Assembly (NCBI GenBank): GCA_965657195.1
Contig: CBFHNK010000022.1
Span: 1-24,198 of the forward strand
Length of the DNA stretch: 24,198 bases
From: TMED14 sp965657195
GTDB taxonomy: Bacteria; Bacteroidota; Bacteroidia; Flavobacteriales; Schleiferiaceae
Direction of reading: 5' to 3'
Under the pieces are notes generated by a model, which saw nothing but the letters and a program-made list of their open reading frames with translations, was not told the origin of the DNA and did not search any database. Positions 1 through 9,899 of this stretch are shown here, in pieces. Position 1 is the stretch's first letter, and the number at the start of each line of letters is the position of its first letter. Both the position numbers and the translations under genes were made by a program.

Positions 1-1920
<1,920 letters not shown>

Positions 1921-1924
<4 letters not shown>

Positions 1925-2913
1925 TGGGCTTGGGGGATTCGGGGTGGACGGCCGGCGGCGCGGGCAGCGAATTCGCGGATGTGGTCGGGGGTGGTTCCGC
2001 AGCAACCGCCGAGGATGTTGACGATTCCGAGGTCAAGGTACTCGGTCACGGCGTCGGCCATTTGCGTCGGCGTTTCGTCGTAGCCACCGAAGGCGTTGGG
2101 GAGGCCGGCGTTCGGGTAGGCGCTGATGAGGAAGGGCGTGTTGGCCGCAAGCGTTTGCAGGTAGGGGCGCAGGTCCTTGGCTCCGAGGGCGCAGTTCAGG
2201 CCAATGCTGAGCAGGGGCATGTGGCTCATGCTGATCAAGAAGGCCTCGGTGGTCTGCCCGCTGAGGGTGCGGCCGCTGGCGTCGGTGATGGTTCCGCTGA
2301 TCATAATCGGAACTTCTTTGCCGGTCGCCACAAAGGCGTCCTGAATGGCGAAGAGCGCCGCCTTGGCGTTGAGGGTGTCGAAGATGGTTTCGACCATAAG
2401 CACGTCTACCCCACCCTCAATCAGGGCCTCAGCCTGCTCTTGGTAGGCGGTCGCCAGCTCGTCAAAGGTGATCGCGCGGTACGCCGGACGGTTCACGTCT
2501 GGGCTCAAACTGAGGGTGCGGTTGGTGGGACCGATGGCGCCGGCGACAAACCGTGGTTTGTCGGGCGTGCTGTAGGCGTCGGCGGCTTTGCGGGCCAGCT
2601 GGGCTCCGGCAATGTTGAGTTCGCGGACGAGGGATTCCATTCCGTAGTCAGCCATAGATACGGTCTGGGCGTTGAAGGTGTTGGTCTCAACGATGTCGGC
2701 CCCCGCGGCAAAGTACTTGGCGTGAATTTCTTCGACGATCTGAGGCTGAGTCAGGTTGAGCAGGTCGTTGTTGCCTTTGAGCGGATGCTCCCAGTCGGAG
2801 AAGCGCGCGCCGCGGTAGCCCGCCTCGTCAAGGCGGTATTCTTGGAGCATAGAGCCCATGGCGCCGTCCAAAATGAGGATGCGTTCGCGGGCGATGGTTT
2901 GGAGTGGATGCAT
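1921..2913 (-). CDS. metH: Homocysteine S-methyltransferase subunit of split methionine synthase
   Basis: A 330-residue protein matching the N-terminal zinc/homocysteine barrel of MetH. It binds and activates homocysteine for methylation by the B12 domain encoded in the next gene. Visible family marks are DGAMGSMLQ near the start, ETNTFNAQ, GLNCALG (zinc ligand Cys241) and GGCCGTTPDHI (zinc ligands Cys304 and Cys305), so the three-cysteine zinc site is complete. The start was chosen because MHPLQTIARERILILDGAMG matches family N termini. The ATG lies 1 nt after a small hairpin and about 60 nt downstream of a SAM-I riboswitch, so expression should fall when SAM is plentiful. The stop overlaps the start of the second metH gene. 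Confidence 0.95.
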
Positions 2914-2914
2914 G

Positions 2915-2946
2915 GTCCTTCGTTCGTTGCGCTTATGCAGAAGGAC
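2915..2946 (-). promoter_or_regulatory. Start-codon-adjacent hairpin, probable expression platform of the SAM riboswitch
   Basis: On the minus strand, GTCCTTC (2946-2940) and GAAGGAC (2921-2915) form a perfect 7-bp stem around an 18-nt loop. The 3' arm holds the only purine-rich ribosome-binding-like sequence and ends 1 nt before the metH ATG. It could block initiation. How it is coupled to the aptamer's P1 helix is not resolved by eye. Confidence 0.6.
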
Positions 2947-2973
2947 TATTGGGACGCGAAGTGCAGTCGCAAT

Positions 2974-3087
2974 CTCATCTTCCTACCGCACGCCCGGATG
3001 GCGCTTTGGTAGCGGGAGTTGGCACCCTACAGGGTTTTAGGGTTGCCAAGACATCAACGGGCCCGTCCCTCAGTCTTTCTTGATAAG
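2974..3087 (-). promoter_or_regulatory. SAM-I (S-box) riboswitch upstream of metH
   Basis: Read on the minus strand, the SAM-I conserved core is present in order: CTTATCAAGAAAG, GAGGGACGGGCCC, TTGGCAACCC, a short P3 stem, GGTGCCAACTCC, a P4 stem, and AAGATGAG. The first and last six bases (CTTATC and GATGAG) pair as helix P1 with one G-U wobble. SAM-I aptamers bind S-adenosylmethionine and normally repress methionine biosynthesis genes, which fits metH directly downstream. No T-run terminator lies between the aptamer and the gene, so control is more likely translational through the start-adjacent hairpin. Confidence 0.95.
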
Positions 3088-3092
3088 CGCTG

Positions 3093-3100
3093 CAAAGTTA
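3093..3100 (-). promoter_or_regulatory. Promoter -7 box for the SAM riboswitch/metH transcript
   Basis: TAACTTTG on the minus strand matches the Bacteroidota -7 consensus TAnnTTTG. It ends 5 bp before the first base of the riboswitch, so transcription would begin at about the first nucleotide of P1. No good TTG element is seen at the expected -33 spacing. Confidence 0.6.
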
Positions 3101-3154
3101 GTTCACGGCAGCGATGTTTGCATTGGTCAATGATTAGTGATTTTTATTCATGAG

Positions 3155-3184
3155 TTGCGGTACCGCTCAGTGTGCCTACCTTTG
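3155..3184 (+). promoter_or_regulatory. metK promoter
   Basis: TTG at 3155-3157 and TACCTTTG at 3177-3184 are separated by 19 bp, matching the Bacteroidota -33/-7 arrangement. The predicted start near 3190 gives metK a leader of about 120 nt. Confidence 0.7.
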
Positions 3185-3189
3185 CAGCG

Positions 3190-3285
3190 CGTGGAAGGAT
3201 TTGTCCGATTGCAACCACGGTAAAAAATGCTAAACCGGTGGACCATTGTCCGGCGCATTAGCACTTTACCGCATCAGGCTTTTTT
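3190..3285 (+). promoter_or_regulatory. Structured 5' leader of metK, unidentified
   Basis: Just after the predicted transcription start lies CGTGG/CCACG (3190-3194 with 3215-3219). Overlapping its 3' arm is a nested hairpin: CGGTAAA (3218-3224) with TTTACCG (3265-3271), TGCTAA (3228-3233) with TTAGCA (3258-3263), and GGAC (3240-3243) with GTCC (3248-3251). A run of six T follows at 3280-3285. The two outer helices share bases 3218-3219, so they cannot both form fully. I do not recognise it as a known SAM riboswitch class. It may be an attenuator or an undescribed leader; it could also be chance structure. Confidence 0.4.
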
Positions 3286-3310
3286 GACACGCAGCATTAA
3301 AACTGTTGCT

Positions 3311-4591
3311 ATGAGCTACTTATTTACCTCTGAGTCCGTTTCTGAAGGACATCCCGACAAAGTTGCCGACCAAATTTCGGACGCCCTTGTCGACCACTTT
3401 CTCGCATTTGACCCCGATTCGAAAGTTGCCTGCGAAACCCTTGTAACCACTGGTCAAGTGGTGCTGGCGGGTGAAGTCAAGTCGCGCACCTACATCGACG
3501 CAGGTGAAATCGCTCGCGAAGTAATTCGCCGCATTGGCTACACCAAGTCCGAGTACATGTTTGAAGCCAACTCGTGCGGCGTATTCAGCGCCATTCACGA
3601 GCAGTCGCCCGACATCAACCAAGGGGTAGACCGCGCTTCAAAAGAAGAGCAGGGCGCTGGCGACCAAGGAATTATGTTCGGATACGCCACCGACGAAACC
3701 GACACCTACATGCCGTTAGCGTTGGAGTTGAGCCACTTGCTGCTTCGCGAACTTGCCGCCATCCGCAAAGAGGGCAAGGTGATGAAGTACCTGCGCCCTG
3801 ACGCGAAGAGCCAAGTGACCATTCGCTACAGCGACCGCAATGTGCCCGAGGCCATTGACACGATCGTGATCTCGACCCAGCACGACGACTTCGCCGACGA
3901 AAAGCCCATGCAGGAACGCATCACGGCGGACATCAAGCGCTACTTGATTCCGCGCATTAAAAAGCAATTGCCGCGCCGCGTGCAGCGCTTGTTCAACGCC
4001 GACGTACGCTACTTGATCAACCCGACGGGCAAGTTCGTGATTGGCGGACCGCACGGCGACACCGGTTTGACGGGCCGCAAGATCATTGTTGACACCTACG
4101 GTGGCAAGGGCGCCCACGGCGGCGGAGCCTTCAGCGGTAAGGACCCCTCAAAGGTGGACCGTTCAGCGGCATACGCGGCACGCTACGTAGCCAAAAACCT
4201 TGTAGCTGCTGGTGTTGCCAAGCAGGTGCTCGTCCAACTCGCATACGCCATCGGCGTGGCTGAGCCCGTGGGCTTCTACCTGAACACCTACGGTACTGCG
4301 GCAGTGCGCGGAACCGACGGCAAGAAGCTCGCCGACGGTGCAATTGCCGAGCGCGTGCAGAAGCTGTTTGACCTTCGCCCCTACGGAATCGAGACCAAGT
4401 TTGGCCTCCGCAGCCCGATTTACTCAGAAACGGCTGCCTACGGTCACATGGGCCGCGCTCCGCAGATTGTGGAGAAGCAGTTCAAGCGTCCAACCGACAA
4501 GGGCATCGAAGTCAAGACCATGAAGGTGGAGCTCTTCACGTGGGAGAAGCTTGACTCGGTGGATTCGATTAAGAAGGCGTTTGGACTGTAG
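3311..4591 (+). CDS. metK: S-adenosylmethionine synthetase (methionine adenosyltransferase)
   Basis: Makes S-adenosylmethionine from methionine and ATP in the cytoplasm. The product is 426 residues, the usual Bacteroidota length and longer than the E. coli enzyme. Family motifs are in order: SESVSEGHPDKVADQISDA at the N terminus (His and Asp of the active site), GAGDQGIMFGYATDE (GAGDQG loop), GDTGLTGRKIIVDTYGG, and GGGAFSGKDPSKVDRSAAY. I chose the ATG at 3311 because the family begins immediately before LFTSESVSEGHPDK. An in-frame ATG at 3227 would add 28 residues without family support and lies inside the structured leader. The gene is divergent from metH, whose SAM riboswitch would sense this enzyme's product. 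A terminator follows. Confidence 0.97.
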   Translation: MSYLFTSESVSEGHPDKVADQISDALVDHFLAFDPDSKVACETLVTTGQVVLAGEVKSRTYIDAGEIAREVIRRIGYTKSEYMFEANSCGVFSAIHEQSPDINQGVDRASKEEQGAGDQGIMFGYATDETDTYMPLALELSHLLLRELAAIRKEGKVMKYLRPDAKSQVTIRYSDRNVPEAIDTIVISTQHDDFADEKPMQERITADIKRYLIPRIKKQLPRRVQRLFNADVRYLINPTGKFVIGGPHGDTGLTGRKIIVDTYGGKGAHGGGAFSGKDPSKVDRSAAYAARYVAKNLVAAGVAKQVLVQLAYAIGVAEPVGFYLNTYGTAAVRGTDGKKLADGAIAERVQKLFDLRPYGIETKFGLRSPIYSETAAYGHMGRAPQIVEKQFKRPTDKGIEVKTMKVELFTWEKLDSVDSIKKAFGL

Positions 4592-4645
4592 CTTACAGCT
4601 ACTGGTGACTGGTTCTCAGTAACCGGTTTCTGGTAACTCGTTTTA
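4592..4645 (+). repeat. Degenerate CTGGT/GTTTCTGG repeat tract (R1) after metK
   Basis: Directly after the metK stop come imperfect repeats of words such as CTACTGGTGACTGG and GGTTTCTGGTAACTCG. The same word family occurs after three other genes (9900-10138, 16911-17060, 23772-24010). Here only the T-rich arm is present, and an ordinary terminator follows. Confidence 0.6.
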
Positions 4646-4647
4646 TG

Positions 4648-4680
4648 AGCCCCGGCTGTGTGCGCAGCTGGGGCTTTTTC
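4648..4680 (+). terminator. Rho-independent terminator of metK
   Basis: A 10-bp stem, AGCCCCGGCT (4648-4657) with AGCTGGGGCT (4666-4675), has an 8-nt loop and one G-T pair and runs into a T-tract at 4675-4679. Confidence 0.9.
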
Positions 4681-4687
4681 ATTGCCG

Positions 4688-4894
4688 TTATTCGTGCACG
4701 AACCGCACAAAAGACATGTCAGGAATAATGCTCGAGTCCTCCAGCTCACGGTAGAGGGACCAGGCCTCTATGATGTTAATTGCGAGTTCGTCCCGCGTTG
4801 AGCCGGTGGTATATACCGGATGGCCCTGTACGAATGCAGAAAATCCAGTACTCGTAGGTTCGTACATCACCGTGATCGAATTAATGCTGTTCAT
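4688..4894 (-). CDS. Small HicB-like protein, no HicA partner seen
   Basis: A 68-residue protein with the layout of the HicB antitoxin N-terminal fold: a first strand (ITVMYEPTSTGFSAFVQGHP), a turn with TTGSTRDEL in place of the usual 'stGdT.eEA', and a helix (AINIIEAWSLYREL). HicB proteins normally neutralise a HicA mRNA-cleaving toxin encoded next door; no HicA-like frame is present within the surrounding 300 bp. Such solitary HicB-like proteins are common in Bacteroidota, and their role is unknown. The gene converges on metK and shares no promoter visibly. The start ATG is the first in frame. Family assignment rests on pattern resemblance only. Confidence 0.6.
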   Translation of the reverse strand: MNSINSITVMYEPTSTGFSAFVQGHPVYTTGSTRDELAINIIEAWSLYRELEDSSIIPDMSFVRFVHE

Positions 4895-4941
4895 TGATTA
4901 AATCTCGGAATTCACCACGGAACTTCCTAAAAATGGTGGAT

Positions 4942-4972
4942 AAAAAAACCCCAGCCGCGCAAGCGGCCGGGG
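4942..4972 (-). terminator. Rho-independent terminator of ahcY
   Basis: On the minus strand CCCCGGCCGC, a 4-nt loop TTGC and GCGGCTGGGG form a 10-position stem with one mismatch, followed by seven T. It lies 25 bp after the ahcY stop. Confidence 0.92.
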
Positions 4973-4997
4973 TTCCGAATTAAGCCTTTAGAACGGC

Positions 4998-6317
<1,320 letters not shown>

Positions 6318-6321
6318 AGCA

Positions 6322-7515
6322 ATGATTATTTGGAGGCGCAAAGATACGGAATTCTCGGGGGCTGAAGTCGCCGAAGTTGGTCATTTTGACCTTGTCCTTG
6401 CGCGGATCCCCCTGCGTCAAGCCGCTGATTTTGAGGTCACATTCACCGATTCTTCGGAATTTTTCTCGCCTTCGGACCTATTGCGATGGTCCGAATTCAA
6501 ACCGGGGCCCCGCCGTACCGCATTTTTGGCGGCCCGTCTCGCACTTGCCGAGGTCCTGCACGGAACTTCGCTCAGAATTCGCGATTTGAGCTACGACGGG
6601 GAGCGCCCCGTGCTGCCCAGTGGCTACCTCAGCCTATCGCACGGCGGGGATTGGGCCGTCGCAGCCTACCATCCCCTGCTGCCGGTAGGTATTGATGTAG
6701 AGGCTCCGCGGGCACAGCTCAAACGGGTGATCGCCCGGGTGGCCTCAGCGCGCGAAGTGGCGGAACTCGACCATGCGACGGTTTGGGGTGCGAAAGAAGC
6801 CGTATACAAGGCGGCCGGAATCAAAGGACTCGACTGGAAGAAGGAAATTAACGTCCGATCACCCCGCGAAGCCATGTGCACACGTAGCGGCGAACGCTAC
6901 GCGCTTGAAGCGTTTCAAATGGGCCAAGATCACGTCGTGGTGGCAGTCCGAAAACCACTTCGCATCGTAATGACTGGCCCTGAAAGCGCGGGAAAAACCC
7001 AGCTGGCAGCGCAGCTGGCCCGCGAATTCAAAACCCTGTGGACGCCCGAAATTGCCCGCGAGTACCTTGGGGAATACGGTCCCGACTACGGGCCCGAGGA
7101 TGTCGTACGGATGGCGAAACTTCAAGCCGAACGCGCCGAAGAATTGACGGCAAGCTGCCCCGAAGTCGTGGTTGAGGACACCGACGTGCTGACGCACCGC
7201 ATTTGGTTCCGCGAGAAGTGCGGTCAGCCGCACCCAGAACTGGAGGCTATGCCGCTCAAAGGCGACATCTACTTGCTATGCTCCCCTGACCTGGCGTGGA
7301 CGAATGATCCGCTTCGCGAACACCCCAAAGAATCCGACCGTCAGCGGCACTTCGAACTGTACCAGTCTGAATTAGCGAGAACTAATAAAATATTTGCGGT
7401 CGTTTCAGGACAAGGTTCCGCGCGAAAAATGAACGCACTTCGAACACTTGAAGCGTTTGGAGCGTTACCTTTGGCAAAGCACAGGGGTGCCGGCGATGAA
7501 ATCCGGCTGAGATGA
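6322..7515 (+). CDS. Fusion: 4'-phosphopantetheinyl transferase domain plus NadR-like P-loop kinase domain
   Basis: One uninterrupted frame of 397 residues with two recognisable halves. Residues about 20-210 resemble Sfp/AcpT-type phosphopantetheinyl transferases, which attach the coenzyme A arm to carrier proteins: RRTAFLAARLALAEVL, YDGERPVL, LSLSHGGDWAVAAY, GIDVE (Mg-binding Asp/Glu near 123-127) and WGAKEAVYKAAG (catalytic Glu near 159). Residues about 212-390 resemble the kinase domain of NadR (nicotinamide riboside kinase type): P-loop GPESAGKT (219-226), TPEIAREYLGEYGPDY, VVVEDTDVLTHRIWF and WTNDPLREHPKES. The NadR adenylyltransferase and DNA-binding parts are absent. The kinase substrate cannot be read from sequence. 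The start is uncertain: ATG 6322 is the only good one, but the first ~18 residues lie over the ahcY promoter and lack family similarity; GTG 6298 is an alternative. The gene's end contains a promoter and overlaps a TPP riboswitch. Confidence 0.85.
   Translation: MIIWRRKDTEFSGAEVAEVGHFDLVLARIPLRQAADFEVTFTDSSEFFSPSDLLRWSEFKPGPRRTAFLAARLALAEVLHGTSLRIRDLSYDGERPVLPSGYLSLSHGGDWAVAAYHPLLPVGIDVEAPRAQLKRVIARVASAREVAELDHATVWGAKEAVYKAAGIKGLDWKKEINVRSPREAMCTRSGERYALEAFQMGQDHVVVAVRKPLRIVMTGPESAGKTQLAAQLAREFKTLWTPEIAREYLGEYGPDYGPEDVVRMAKLQAERAEELTASCPEVVVEDTDVLTHRIWFREKCGQPHPELEAMPLKGDIYLLCSPDLAWTNDPLREHPKESDRQRHFELYQSELARTNKIFAVVSGQGSARKMNALRTLEAFGALPLAKHRGAGDEIRLR
6339..6346 (-). promoter_or_regulatory. 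ahcY promoter -7 box
   Basis: TATCTTTG on the minus strand matches TAnnTTTG and lies 21 bp before the ahcY ATG. It sits within the first codons assigned to the divergent fusion gene. No clear -33 element is seen. Confidence 0.6.
7466..7473 (+). promoter_or_regulatory. Promoter -7 box inside the fusion gene, driving the TPP riboswitch
   Basis: TACCTTTG, identical to the metK and aspS boxes, lies in the last codons of the fusion gene. A start 6-8 bp downstream places the 5' end of the RNA at the base of the TPP aptamer. Confidence 0.6.
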
Positions 7516-7556
7516 TACCCTAGAACCTGGGCGGGTCATGCCGCCAAGGAAGTCGC
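7482..7556 (+). promoter_or_regulatory. TPP riboswitch (THI element)
   Basis: The thiamine-pyrophosphate aptamer core is present in order: GGGGTGCC, a perfect P3 hairpin GCCGG/CCGGC, CTGAGATGATACCC (the THI-box signature), GAACCTG, P5 hairpin GGCGG/CCGCC, and AAGGAAGTC. GGGTG pairs with TACCC as P2. The outermost helix P1 is weak. Its first half overlaps the last codons and stop of the upstream gene. TPP riboswitches shut off thiamine synthesis or uptake genes, so the receptor gene downstream is probably thiamine-regulated. Confidence 0.93.
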
Positions 7557-7560
7557 GAAG

Positions 7561-7616
7561 CCGCACCCTCAGCGTGCGGGCATTTCTGTGCACGAGAACC
7601 GTTTAACACGTGCACG
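7561..7616 (+). promoter_or_regulatory. Competing hairpins between the TPP aptamer and the receptor start codon
   Basis: Three pairings compete: CCGCAC (7561-7566) with GTGCGG (7574-7579); CGTGC (7573-7577) with GCACG (7590-7594); and GTGCACG (7588-7594) with CGTGCAC (7609-7615). The last ends 1 nt before the ATG at 7617 and would block initiation. This is the arrangement expected of a translational riboswitch platform. Confidence 0.6.
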
Positions 7617-9899
7617 ATGAACACACATCGCTTTTTATTTATTGCCCTTGGCTTTAGTACCGCCGCTTCGGCCCAATGGATTACGAAAACGACTCCGTCT
7701 GAAGTCTACGACACGGTCCGCACCGCGACCCTCAACGAGATTACGCTGACGGCGAGCCGACCGGGCGCGCAGGTTCCAATGCCGCAGCTGCGGTTGAAGC
7801 CTGCCGACCTGGCGAAGCAGAATGTGGGCCGCGATATTCCATTTTTGCTTCAGGGCATGCCGTCGTTTACGGCGGCGAGTGACGCCGGCAACGGATTCGG
7901 ATACACCTACTTGCGCTTTCGCGGGATGGATCAGACGCGCATCAACGTGACGGTCAACAACGTGGCGTTGAACGACCCTGAATCCCACGGCGTATTCTGG
8001 GTGAACACGCCCGACCTCGGCCTCAACGCCAACTCACTGGTGGTGCAGCGCGGCGTGGGCACGTCGACCCTGGGCAGCGGAGCCTTTGGCGCGTCCTTGT
8101 CGTTTGAGGTGGGCGTCCCGGACGACACCGCCAGCCACCAGGTCACGGCCAACTTCGGGTCGTTCAACTCGGCGCGCATTAGCTACGCCTTTCACAGCGG
8201 ACTCGTGGGCCCCAAAAAGCGTTGGTCCACGACCGGCCGCCTCACCGCCATGCGCAGTGACGGGTTCGTGGACCGCTCGGGCAGCGCCCTTCAGAGCTAC
8301 TTGTTTGGGGCACAGTACCGCCACGAAAACGTGACGTGGCGCCTGCTGACCTTCTCGGGAAGCGAGCGCACCCAGCAGGCTTGGTGGGGCATTCCGGAAT
8401 CTAAGTTCCGCGATGATGCCACCGGCGTAGCCGACTACATCGTGCGCAACGGCGTGGCGGGCGCAGACTCGCTCAACCTTTTGCAGAGCGGCAACGCCAC
8501 CTACAACTACTACCGCTACGCGAACGAAATCGACCAGTACACGCAGCGCCACTACCAAAGCATGCTCACGGCGATGCTGAGCAAGCGCTGGTTTTTGACT
8601 CAAACTGTCTACGCGGTTACCGGCCGCGGGTACTTTGAGCAGTACAAGGACTACATGACCTTCGCCTCGCTCGCGCTGCCCAACGTTATCGTCGAGGATG
8701 TGCAGATTTACGGTTCTGAAGGCGTTCGCCGGCGTTGGCTGGACAACTTTGGATTTGGCCACGCGACCCTTTTGCGCTACCGCGGTGATGCCCTCAACGT
8801 CAGTTTGGGCGGGACTCAGCTCATCTATTCGGGCGACCACTTCGGAACCCTTCCCTGGCTGCGCTTCAATCCGTTGGGCGGGCTCGACGGTAGCGCACAG
8901 ACTTGGGACGGTCCGCAGGCCACGAATTCGGCCAGCGACCACCAGTTTTACCACGGAAGCAGCTTGAAAAACGAGTTTTCGAGTTTCGGGCGTGCAGAGT
9001 ACACGCTGGGTCGTTTGGACCTCATGGCAGACCTGCAGCTGCGTGGGATTTCGTACATGGGTTCCGGAACCGACGTCGACCAAAAGTTCTATAATTTCGA
9101 CACGAACTACGTGTTTTTCAACCCAAAGGCTGGCGTCGCCTACCGCGGCCCAGAGGGCTGGACCGGCCGTGCCTCGGTCGCTGTGGCCAACCGCGAGCCT
9201 ATTCGTTCGGACTTCATTGACAACGCGGTCGCTCCGCGCCCCGAACGCGTTACGGACTTTGAGTTCGGAATCGAGAAGCGGGCCGACCGCTTTTGGGCCG
9301 AAGCCAACGTATACCTGATGGAGTACCAAGACCAGTTGGTGCCGACTGGCGCCCTCAACGACGTCGGGGCCCTGATTCGCACGAATGTGGACCGCAGCCA
9401 CCGTCGCGGTCTCGAGTTGGCCGCGGTTTGGGCTCCGTCAGACGCGTGGAAGCTCGGCGGCAACGCCACCTTGAGCAGCAACCGCATCGACGCGTTTGAA
9501 GAGATCATGTACGACTACGCTGACTTTAGTGAGGTCCGAACGATCTACACCAATACGCCAATCGCCCTTTCGCCTGAAGCCATGGGGAATGCCTGGGCCG
9601 AATGGCAGCACAAAGGTTTGTCAGCCCGCGCCACACTGCACAGCGTGGGCCGCCAGTACTTGGATAACACCGGGGCATTTGAGCGCTCGCTCGACCCCTA
9701 CCAAACCGTCGACGCGACCCTTCGCTGGAACCGCGGGGGCGTGGAGTGGCGACTCGACGCGATCAACCTCTTGGGCCGTCCGTACGCGCCAAACGGGTAC
9801 ACGTGGGGCTACCTGTACGACGGAGTTCGGACCGACGAGAACTTTGTGTACCCGATGGCCGGAACCCAGCTGATGCTGGGGTTGAAGCTGGTCTTTTAG
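7617..9899 (+). CDS. TonB-dependent outer-membrane receptor, probably for thiamine compounds
   Basis: A 760-residue outer-membrane receptor that would import a scarce nutrient with energy from TonB. Seen: a signal peptide (about 1-20, ending ASAQ), a likely TonB box around LNEITLTASR (38-47), a plug domain (about 50-170, with GRDIPFLLQGMPSFTAASDAGNGFG replaced by its usual position, YLRFRGMDQTRINVTVNNV and GVGTSTLGSGAFGASL), then a beta-barrel ending in the typical terminal aromatic (LGLKLVF). The TPP riboswitch immediately upstream is the basis for assigning thiamine or a thiamine phosphate as substrate; thiamine-regulated receptors are known in Bacteroidota. The pnuT-type inner-membrane transporter and thiamine pyrophosphokinase that usually accompany such receptors are absent here. 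No rho-independent terminator is seen after it; an inverted-repeat tract follows. Confidence 0.9.
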   Translation: MNTHRFLFIALGFSTAASAQWITKTTPSEVYDTVRTATLNEITLTASRPGAQVPMPQLRLKPADLAKQNVGRDIPFLLQGMPSFTAASDAGNGFGYTYLRFRGMDQTRINVTVNNVALNDPESHGVFWVNTPDLGLNANSLVVQRGVGTSTLGSGAFGASLSFEVGVPDDTASHQVTANFGSFNSARISYAFHSGLVGPKKRWSTTGRLTAMRSDGFVDRSGSALQSYLFGAQYRHENVTWRLLTFSGSERTQQAWWGIPESKFRDDATGVADYIVRNGVAGADSLNLLQSGNATYNYYRYANEIDQYTQRHYQSMLTAMLSKRWFLTQTVYAVTGRGYFEQYKDYMTFASLALPNVIVEDVQIYGSEGVRRRWLDNFGFGHATLLRYRGDALNVSLGGTQLIYSGDHFGTLPWLRFNPLGGLDGSAQTWDGPQATNSASDHQFYHGSSLKNEFSSFGRAEYTLGRLDLMADLQLRGISYMGSGTDVDQKFYNFDTNYVFFNPKAGVAYRGPEGWTGRASVAVANREPIRSDFIDNAVAPRPERVTDFEFGIEKRADRFWAEANVYLMEYQDQLVPTGALNDVGALIRTNVDRSHRRGLELAAVWAPSDAWKLGGNATLSSNRIDAFEEIMYDYADFSEVRTIYTNTPIALSPEAMGNAWAEWQHKGLSARATLHSVGRQYLDNTGAFERSLDPYQTVDATLRWNRGGVEWRLDAINLLGRPYAPNGYTWGYLYDGVRTDENFVYPMAGTQLMLGLKLVF

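Noticed and set aside
3227..3310. 28-residue N-terminal extension of metK from an upstream in-frame ATG
   Set aside because: Outside the family's N terminus and inside a strongly structured leader; the ATG at 3311 fits the family exactly.
4895..4997. Search for a HicA toxin next to the HicB-like gene
   Set aside because: The 103 bp hold only the ahcY terminator and no frame with HicA features.
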